64,000 bases of DNA from contig NC_064820.1 of the NCBI RefSeq assembly GCF_024166365.1, forward strand, positions 84,954,001-85,018,000. The letters are read 5' to 3'. Numbering within the stretch: position 1 is the stretch's first letter; each line of letters opens with the position of its first letter. Position numbers and translations under genes: made by a program. Under the pieces are notes generated by a model. The model saw only the letters and a list, made by a program, of their open reading frames with translations, did not search any database and was not told the DNA's origin. Positions 56,166 to 64,000 of this stretch are shown here, piece by piece. The stretch comes from Elephas maximus indicus. Taxonomy: Eukaryota > Chordata > Mammalia > Proboscidea > Elephantidae.

Positions 56166-59094
56166 AAAGCACAACAAAATTACAAAAATTACCTATCAAT
56201 AATCACACTGAATGTAAATGACGTAAATACACTGGTAAAGAGACAGATAGTGGCAGAATGTATTTAAAAAATGACCCATCAATATGCTGTTTACAGGAGA
56301 CACACATTAGTCACAAAGACATAAGCATATTAAAAATCAAAGATTGGAAAAAATATATCAAGCAAACTGTAACTAAAAAAGAGCAAGAGCAGCAATACTA
56401 ATCTCAGGTAAGACTTTAAGGCAAAATCCACTATAAAAGACAGGGAAAGATATAATGATTAAAAGGACAACCCACCAAGAATGCATAATCTTAATAAATA
56501 TCTACGCACACAACAGAGCTCCAAAATACATAAAACAAACTCTAACAGCACTGAAAAGAAAAACTGACAGTTCCACAATTATAGTAGGAGACTTCAACAC
56601 TCCACTCTTGGTAAAAGAACATCTAGAAAGAAACTCAATGAAGATACAGTAGATCTAAAGGCCACAACCAGCCAACTTGATCTCATAGACATATATAGAA
56701 CACTCCACCTAACAGCAGGAAAGTACACATTCTTTTTCAACACACATGGAATATTCTCGAGAATAGACCACATTTTAGGCCACAAAGCAACCCTCAATAA
56801 AATCCAAATCATCAAAATAATACAAAGCATTTTCTCTGATCACAATGCCATAAAAGTAGAAATCAATACCAGAAGAGCAAGATAAAAAAAAAATCAAATA
56901 CATGGAAACCAAATAGCACCTTGCTTAAAAACAACTGGATGATAGAAGAAATCAAAGGTGGAATAAAAAAATTTCCTAGACTAAAACAAGAATGAAAACA
57001 CATCATACCAAAACCTTTGGGACACAGCAAAGGCAGTACTCATGGGTCAATTTATAGCAGTAAATGCGCATGTTAAAAAAGAAGAAAGGGCCAAAATCAA
57101 AGCATTAGCCCTATAGCCGGAACAAACAGAAAACAGCAAGAGAAACCCACAGTCACCAGAAAAAGGAAATAATAATGATCGGAGAAGAAATAAATGAAAT
57201 AGAGAAGAGAAATCAATAGCAAGAATCAACAGGACCAAAAGTGGGCTTTTTGGAAAGATCAACAAAATTGACAAATCACTGGCCAAACTGACAAAAGAAA
57301 AATAGGAGAGGAACCAGACATCCTAAACAAGAAACGAGATGGGGGACATTACAACAGACCCAACTGAAATAAAAAGGGTCATAACAGAATACTATGAAAA
57401 ACAGTACTTCAACAAATTTGAGAACCTAGAGGAAATTGACAAATGTTAGAAACACATTACCTACCTAAACTAATACAAACTGAGTTAGAAAATCTGAACA
57501 GACCTATAAGAAAAGAAAAGATTGAAGAGGTAATAAAACAACTCCCAACAACAACAAAAAAAAGCCCTGGCCCTGATGAGTTCACTGGAGAATTCTACCA
57601 AACATTCAGAGAAGAACTCACACTGATACGCTGGTACTATTGAAATTATTTCAGAACATAGAAAAGGAAGTGATGCCCTTAAATTCATTCTGTGAAGCCA
57701 GTATAACCCTGATACTAAAAACACCACAAAAAAAAAAAAAAAAAGAAAAGAAAATTGCAGACCAATATCTCTCACAAATAATCATGCAAAAATTTTCAAC
57801 AAACTTCTAGGCAATAGAATTCCACAACGTATAAAAAAAAGTAATAATACACCACAACCAAGTGGGACTCGTGCCAAGTATGCAAGAATGGCTCAACATT
57901 AGAAAAAACGAACATAATCCAGCACAGAAATAGAACAAAAGAATCACATGATCAACTCAATCAACAGAGAAAAGGTGCTTGATAAAGTCCAACACCCATT
58001 CCTGATTTTAAAAAACTCCCAATAAAATAGGAATAGAAGGGAAATCCCTCAGCAAAATAAAAGGGCATCTATACAAAACCAAATCCAAAAGCCAACATTC
58101 TTTTCGACAGAGAGGAACTGAAAACATTCCCCCTGAGAAGAGGAATAAGGCAAGGATGCCCTTTATCATCACTTTTATTCAACATTGTGTTAGAAGTAAT
58201 AGCTAGAGCAACAAAGCAAGAAAAAGAAATAAAGGGCATCCAAGTTGGTAAGGAAAAAGTGAAACTATCCGTACTCACAGATGATATGATACTATACATA
58301 GGGAACCCCAAAGATTCCACAAGAGCACTAGTGGAACTAAGGGGTTCAGCAGAGTGGCGGGATACAAGATCAACATACAAAAATCAGTTGGATTCCTATA
58401 TACCAACAAAGAGAACTTCCAAAAGGAAATTAGAAAAACCGTATCATTTATAATAGTCCCTAAAAAGATAAAATACTTAACAATAAATCTAACAAGGGAT
58501 GTAAAAGACTTACACAAAAAACTGCAAAACACTACTCCAAGAAACCAAAAAAGACCTACATAAAGTGGAAAACATACCATACTCATAGAAAGGAAGACTC
58601 AACACTGTGAAAAATGTCAATACTTCCCAAAGCAATCTATAGATATAATGCTACCCTGATCCAAATACCAACAGCATTTTTTAGCGAGATGGAAAAACTA
58701 ATCACCAACTTTATGTGGAAAGGAAAATGGCAAAGCATTAGCATAAGCAAAGCATTATTGAAGAAGAAAAAATTAAGAGGCCTCACACTACCTAGTCTCA
58801 GAGCCTACTACACAGCAACAGTAGTCAAAGCAGCCAATTGAGAACCCAGAAGTAAATCCATCCATCTATTGTCAGCTGATCTTTGACAAAGAGCCAAAGT
58901 CCACTAAATGGGAAAAGACAGTCTCTTTAACAAATGGTGCTGGCAAAACTGGATGTCCATATGTAAAAAAATGAAACAGGATCCATACTCACACCGTACA
59001 CAAAAACTAATTCAAAATGGATCAAAGCTCTAAATATAAAACCTAAAACTGTAAAGGAAAAATAAGGACACTAAAAATAAACAAACAAACAAAA

Positions 59095-59250
59095 TGTTGC
59101 CATCAGGTTGATTTCAACTCATAGCAGCTCTCTAGCACAGAGTGGAACTGCCCCACAGGATTTCCAAGGAGCAGATGGTGGATGCAAACTGCCGACCTTT
59201 TGGTTAGCAGTCGAGGTCTTAACCATTGTGCCAGAGGGACAACACTAAAG
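59095..59250 (-). repeat. AfroSINE inside the second L1
   Basis: Antisense: 'gttgatttcaactcatagca', 'agagtggaactgccccacag', 'accattgtgccagaggga'. Confidence 0.85.
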
Positions 59251-59322
59251 GTCCCTAATACATGGCATAAATGGAATACAAACCATAATTAAAAATGCAC
59301 AAACACCAGAAGATATACTAGA

Positions 59323-59889
59323 TGTCTTAGGGTAGGTTCTCTAGAGAAACAAAACCAATAAAGTGCATAAATATCTATGTAAAGAGATTTATATCAAATA
59401 AATAGCTTACGAGGTTGTAGAGGCTGAAACATCCTAAGTCCGTGGGTCAGAATTGAGGCTTCTCCTGATTCACGCAGCCATAAGGCTGGTGAACCCAAGA
59501 TCAACAGGTCAGAGAGCAAGGCTCTTGCTCATAGACTTCAAAAATCAACAAAACCTAAAATCAGCAGGCAAGACCACAGGTAAGCTGCTAGCTCAAGTCC
59601 TAAGAACTGGAGGTCAGATGAACAGGAACCAGCTGCAGAATCCAGACTGAGCAAAAGTCTCCGAGCCTTGCCAGAATGTCCACTTATATTCGATGCAGGC
59701 CACATGCCCAAGGAGCCCTTTCGACAGAGTGGCTACACACAGCAGATCCCATCATGGAGATGATCACATTATATCAAATCTCATCATGGAAGTGATCACA
59801 ACATTGTATGACTGCCAAACTACGTAATAACTTCCAAACCCCTGAGAATCATTGCCCAGCCAAGCTGACACACAACCTTAACCATCACA
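59323..59889 (-). mobile_element. Solo LTR with perfect 5-bp duplication, inside the second L1
   Basis: On the plus strand it runs TG ('tgtcttagggtaggttctct') to CA ('cttaaccatcaca'), 567 bp. CTAGA flanks it at 59318-59322 and 59890-59894. Read on the minus strand it begins 'tgtgatggttaaggttgtgt', which resembles 43286 onward. I do not name the family. Confidence 0.85.
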
Positions 59890-60216
59890 CTAGATAACTG
59901 GGACCTCCTAAAAATTAAACATGTATGCTCTTTAAAAGACTTACCAAAGAGTAAAAAGAGAACCCACAGACTGCGAAAAAATTTTTGGCTACAGCATGTC
60001 TGACAAGAGTCTAATCTCTAAAATCTATAGAATACTTCAATACCTCAAAAACAAAAAGACAAATAATCCAATTAAAAAATGGGCAAAGGATAGGAATACT
60101 TAACCAAAGAAGACGTTCAGGCAGCTAACTTTTTTATTTTAACAGACATGTGAGGAAATGCTTTCAATCATTAGTCATTAGAGAAGTGCAAACCAAACCT
60201 ACGATGAGATACCATA

Positions 60217-60373
60217 TCATCCTTGGTGGTGCAGTGTTTAAGAGCTCAGCTGCTAATCAAAAGGTTGGCAGTTCGAATCTACCACCTGCTCCTTGGAAAC
60301 CCCGTGGAGCAGTTCTACTCTGTCCTATAGGGTCACTACCAGTTGGAATCAACTACACAGCAACAGGTTTTTT
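60217..60373 (+). repeat. AfroSINE inside the second L1
   Basis: Sense: 'ccttggtggtgcagtgttta', 'ggcagttcgaatctaccac', 'gtcctatagggtcactacca'. Confidence 0.88.
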
Positions 60374-61536
60374 TAAATTAAAAAACCAGGAAATAACAAA
60401 TAGTGGAGGGGTTGCAGGGAGATTGGAACTCTTATACACTGCTAGTAGGAATGTACAATAGTACAACCACTATGGAAAACGATATGGTGCCTCCTTAAAA
60501 AGCTAGAAATAGAAATACCATATGATCCAGCAATCCCACTCCTACAAATATATCCTTCAGAAGTAAGAGCCATCACACGAATAGAAGTATGCACACCCAT
60601 GTTCATTGCACCATTATTTACAATAGCAAAAAGAGAAAACAACCAAGTGCCCATCAATGATGAATGGATAAACAAATTAAGGTACATACACACAATGGAA
60701 TACTACTCAATGATAAAGCGCAATGATGAATCTGCAAAACATCTTACAACATGGGTGAATCTGGAAGGCATTATGCTCAGTGAAATTAAGTCAATCACAA
60801 GAGGACAAATATTATGAGACCACTATTATAAAACCTCAAGAAGAGGCTTATGCATAGAAAGAAACAATCTTTGATGGTTATGAGGGAGGGTTGGGTGGCG
60901 AAGGGAAATCACTAACTAGTAGACAAGTATTAATTTAGGTGAAGGGAAAGACAATACACAATATAGGGGATGTCAGCACAACTTGACCAAATCAAAGTCA
61001 TAGGAGCTTCCTAGACACATACAGATATCTTGAGGGACCAAGTTACTGGGGGGATGATGGTCTTGGGGACATCTAGGTAAATTGGCATAACATAATTCAT
61101 AAAGAAAATGTTCTACATCCTGCTTTGGTGAGAAGTGTCTGGGGTCTTAAAAGCTTATGAGCAGCTGTCTAAGACACATCTGTTGGTCCCATCCCATCAG
61201 GAAAAAGGAGAATGCAGAAAACCAAAGATGCAAGGAAAATATTAGTCCAAAGGACTAGTGAACCACAAGTACCACAGCCTCCACCAGCCTGAGCCCAGAA
61301 GAACTAGATGGTGCCCAGCTACCACCACTGACTGCTCTGACAGGGATCACAATAGAAGGTTCTCGACAAAGCGGGAGAAAAATGTAAAACGAAATTCAAA
61401 CTTACACACACACAAAAAAGACCAGACTTGCTGGCCTCACAGGGACTGAAGGAACCCCTGAGGCTATGGCCCCTGGACACTCTTCTCAGAATTGATGCCA
61501 CTCCTAAAGTTCACCTTTCAGCCAGAGATTAGACAG

Positions 61537-61684
61537 GCCTATGAGCAGTGGTTAAGAGCTATGGCTGCTAACCAAAAGGTCAGTAGTTTGAATCCACCAG
61601 CTGCTCCGTGGAAACCCTAGGTAGCAATTCTACTCTGTCCTCTAGGGTTCCTATGAGTCGGAATCTACTCGACGACAACGTGTA
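61537..61684 (+). repeat. AfroSINE inside the second L1's 3' UTR
   Basis: Sense, head slightly shortened: 'gagcagtggttaagagctat', 'gtagtttgaatccaccagc', 'gagtcggaatctactcgacg'. Confidence 0.88.
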
Positions 61685-62021
61685 TAAAACAAACAATAAC
61701 ACACGTGAGGAACATACTTCTTAGTTCAATCAAGTATACAAGACCAAATGGGCAACACCTGCTCAAAAGCAAAGAGGAGAAGGCAGGAAGGGACAGGAAA
61801 ACTGGTTGAATGAATGGAAACAGGGAACCCAGGGTGGAAAGAGAGAGTACAGACAAAGTATGAGGATTGCAACCAATGTCACAAAATAATCTGTATATAA
61901 ATTATTGAATGAGAACTTAATTTGCTCTGTAAACTTTCACCTAAAGCACAACTAAAAAAAAAAAAAAAACTGAAAGCAAGCAGATGTCCTTCAATAAAAA
62001 ACAAAACAAAACAAAAAAAAT

Positions 62022-62106
62022 CCATTGCTGTCTAGTCGATTCTGACTCAAAGTGGCCTTATAGGACAGAGTAGAACTGCCCCATAGGGTTTCCTAGGCTG
62101 TGTCTC
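62022..62106 (-). repeat. AfroSINE tail fragment
   Basis: Antisense: 'tgtctagtcgattctgactc', 'gacagagtagaactgcccca', 'gggtttcctaggctgtg'. Head missing. Confidence 0.82.
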
Positions 62107-62439
62107 AGGAAAAGACAACTTTGAGTGCAGTCAGTGAGACAGAGGCATAATATGCTCACCATGCTAATTGTAATCTGGATTTCTAGACTAAGAGCTACGT
62201 TTTTGAGGAAAACATGTTTTTCCTCAGTAGTCAAAACCAGAATGTGAAACCACATGCCCTAGGGGTCTTGACCAAGTGACCATCTGCACCCCTCAAAATA
62301 CATATACTCAGGAAGAGTGCTCACTGGGTGCTGTTGCCAAGAGATATTTTTGTAAGATAGACAAAACACTTGTGAGCATCTTGTGACCACGATCTAAGCA
62401 TCATGTAGAATGGTCTGTAATCATTAACTATACCATTAA
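62107..62439. other. Intergenic, nothing recognised
   Basis: No recognisable repeat or coding signal. Confidence 0.35.
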
Positions 62440-62868
62440 TTGCATGCAAAAGCTTGACAATGAATAAGGAAGACTGAAGAAGAATTAATGCCTTTAAATT
62501 GTGGTGTTGGTGAAGAATATTGAATACACGAAGGACTGCCAAAAGAACAAACAAATCTGTCTTTGAAGAAGTACAACCAGGATGCTCCTTAGAAGCTTGA
62601 GGATGGCAAGACTACGTCTCAGATACTTTGGACATGTTATCGGGAAGGATCAGTCCCTGGAGAAGGACATCATGCTTGGTAAAGTAGAGAGTCAGGGAAA
62701 AAGAGGAAGACCCTCAATGAGATGGACTGACACAGTGGCTGCAACAATGGGCTCAAGCATAGCAACAATTGTGAGCGTGGGGCAGGACCAGGAAAAGTTT
62801 CCTTCTGTTGCGCACAGGGTTGCTGTGAGTTGGAAACAACTTGACGGCACCTGACAACAACAACAGCA
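62440..62868 (+). repeat. RTE (BovB-like) LINE 3' end
   Basis: Encodes the RTE C-terminal region in pieces (for example RLRYFGHVIGKDQSLEKDIM and KRGRPSMRWTDTV near 62610-62740) and ends 'gacggcacctgacaacaaca'. It parallels 14452-14900. Confidence 0.87.
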
Positions 62869-62919
62869 ATACTATTAATAATCAGTAACCAGTCAGACTG
62901 TGATTATTACAATATTCAC

Positions 62920-63128
62920 TGATTTTCCTGTAATTCCCCCCCCTTTGATTTGGTTCCTCTTTTTACCCTAAAACAACATTTGTATAAAGAAACCACCCTG
63001 GGACTACCTGGTTCCATTTTCAGTGGGCTACATAGCTCCCCAATTGCAATTGTTTTAAATCCTTAATAAATCTCTGTTTTAACTTGAAACAGCATCCAAG
63101 TTTTTCTCTACAACAGTTGTAGTCTTTA
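62920..63128 (+). repeat. Possible LTR R/U5 fragment
   Basis: 'ttgttttaaatccttaataa' and 'atctctgttttaacttgaaa' resemble the polyadenylation region of an ERV LTR. No ends or duplication can be defined, so this is tentative. Confidence 0.3.
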
Positions 63129-63134
63129 TAGGCG

Positions 63135-63342
63135 GAGGAGTCCTGGTGCCATGGTGGTTAAGAGCTTAGCTGTTAACCAAAAGATTGACAGTTCGAACCC
63201 ACTAGCTGCTCTGTGGGAGAAAGATGTAGCAGTCTGCTTCTGTAAATAGTTATAGCCTTGGAAATCCTATGGGGCAGTTCTACTCTGTTCTATAGATAGC
63301 TGTTAGTCAGAATCGATTTGACGGCAAAGGGTTTGGTTTTAA
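63135..63342 (+). repeat. AfroSINE, main subfamily, full length
   Basis: Sense: 'gagtcctggtgccatggtgg', 'cagttcgaacccactagc', 'agaaagatgtagcagtctgc', 'cagaatcgatttgacggcaa'. Confidence 0.9.
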
Positions 63343-63460
63343 TCTTTACAAGAGCAGATCACCAGGTCTCTTATCTTTTCTCCTGCGGAGCTGCTGGAGA
63401 AAAGTATCTTCCTTTTGGTTAGCAGCCAAGTGCTTAACCATTGCAACACCGGAGCTTTTC
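63343..63460 (-). repeat. AfroSINE, half copy, inverted
   Basis: Antisense: 'tctttacaagagcagatcac', 'ctcctgcggagctgctggag', 'ttggttagcagccaagtgct'. It abuts the sense copy directly, forming an inverted pair. Confidence 0.82.
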
Positions 63461-63802
63461 TCATTGTATATATCCATATGATGGAGCATTACTCTGAGGT
63501 AAAAAGAAATGAGCGACTTCTGGTTTCTAGTCCCACATATAAAAAGCTTGGAAGTCTTCACTCTCATTCTCATAACAAGAAAAAATCTGAAAATCAACAA
63601 CTCTTCTTAGATCCATCAGAAATTTTATGTCACAGGGCAAACTGTTGCCCAAAAATCTGGAGAGATAGGCAGGCTGATAGGAGAATTACCTCTTAGAAAG
63701 AGCAGAAACCACCTCTTCTGGACCCCACATCAGGGAGGAATACTGAAAGGGTAGACTTGGCTTGGACCAGCTTGAGAGAAAAACTCTAATTAGAGGCCTA
63801 GC

Positions 63803-63872
63803 CTGGGGCGAGGGCGGATGTGGGGTGTGGAGGCGGGGATGGGGGTAGGGGATGAGGGGTGAGGGGGTGAGG
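63803..63872 (+). repeat. G-rich tract, G-quadruplex candidate
   Basis: About 70 bases with many runs of three to five G separated by short A/T spacers. The minus strand is the complementary C-rich run. No gene is associated with it in the window. Confidence 0.6.
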
Positions 63873-64000
63873 GAAGAGTGCACAGTTTTGTCTTTTACCT
63901 CTAGGAGCCCCACAAAGTTCTCACTCCAAAACTCAGAGAAAAACCCCATTCCCACTTCCAGCAGGGGGAGGAGAAAAGCAACCATTTTAGAATAGAGCTC

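Larger units (their letters stand above)
56190..60833 (+). pseudogene. Decayed L1 ORF2
   Basis: Similarity to the intact ORF2 at 24465-28280 continues in order but jumps frame many times and meets stops. Frames with recognisable pieces: 56455-56652 (endonuclease), 57443-57643, 58187-58453, 58354-58563 and 58614-58841 (reverse transcriptase and thumb), 60599-60817 (C-terminal). The FADD equivalent reads LTDD. Two SINEs and one LTR lie inside. It cannot encode a working protein. Confidence 0.85.
56166..61968 (+). mobile_element. Second L1, 5'-truncated, ORF2 decayed, long 3' UTR
   Basis: Begins about at the start of ORF2 ('aatcacactgaatgtaaatg') and runs to a poly(A) at 61952-61968. Endonuclease pieces lie at 56190-56870 ('VGDFNTPL'), reverse transcriptase pieces at 57440-58850 ('[13 protein letters not shown]', a LTDD in place of FADD at about 58273), and ORF2 ends near 60833. 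About 1.1 kb of 3' UTR follows, unlike the short one of the young L1. It is interrupted by SINEs (59095-59250, 60217-60373, 61537-61684) and an LTR (59323-59889). Confidence 0.85.

Noticed and set aside
62582-62854. Open frames with reverse transcriptase-like text at 62582-62854, 49555-49803 and 50066-50311
   Set aside because: These are fragments of dead RTE LINEs with frame breaks, annotated as repeats and not as genes.

Overview
The window is nuclear DNA of a placental mammal. Spliced exons, MIR and L2 relics, L1 LINEs, ERV LTRs and a CpG-island promoter all point that way. More than 30 copies of a tRNA-headed SINE of the AfroSINE type (sense copies start with a 'ccctggtggtgcagtggttaa'-like head) and RTE/BovB-like LINEs indicate Afrotheria, most likely a paenungulate such as an elephant. 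The species call is inference from repeat types I recognise.

The only host protein-coding gene I can support is MTX3 (metaxin 3), on the minus strand. It has nine coding exons between 41444 (ATG) and 33478 (end of stop). All introns are GT-AG, the phases join exactly, and the product is 312 aa with no disabling change. Its CpG-rich promoter lies at about 40960-41540. From 33477 leftward the sequence is mostly low-repeat and AT-rich, ending near an AATAAA on the minus strand at 19878-19883. I infer a long 3' UTR, now split by a full-length L1.

That L1 (21947-28395, plus strand, antisense to MTX3) is the standout. It has a 12-bp perfect target site duplication, an intact ORF1 (338 aa) and an intact ORF2 (1271 aa) with all the endonuclease and reverse transcriptase residues I checked. 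Its 5' UTR contains about three imperfect tandem units and a long antisense ORF. A small ORF ends in an ATGA overlap with the ORF2 start.

Layout: 1-19.5 kb is intergenic, with L2/MIR relics, AfroSINEs, RTE fragments, an old L1 3' end and two related LTRs with clean 5-bp duplications. 19.87-33.48 kb is the inferred MTX3 3' UTR, carrying the young L1 and a 148-bp near-perfect palindrome (32329-32476). 33.48-41.44 kb holds the MTX3 exons and introns. 41.5-64 kb is intergenic and repeat-dense: an LTR family present three times (two copies carry the same embedded SINE, the third shows the empty site), an RTE element broken by one of those LTRs, old L1s broken by LTRs and SINEs, and a G-rich tract near the right edge.

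No CRISPR array, rRNA gene, genuine tRNA gene or prokaryote-style operon was seen. Repeat boundaries are by eye and usually good to about 10-30 bp, except where a target duplication fixes them.
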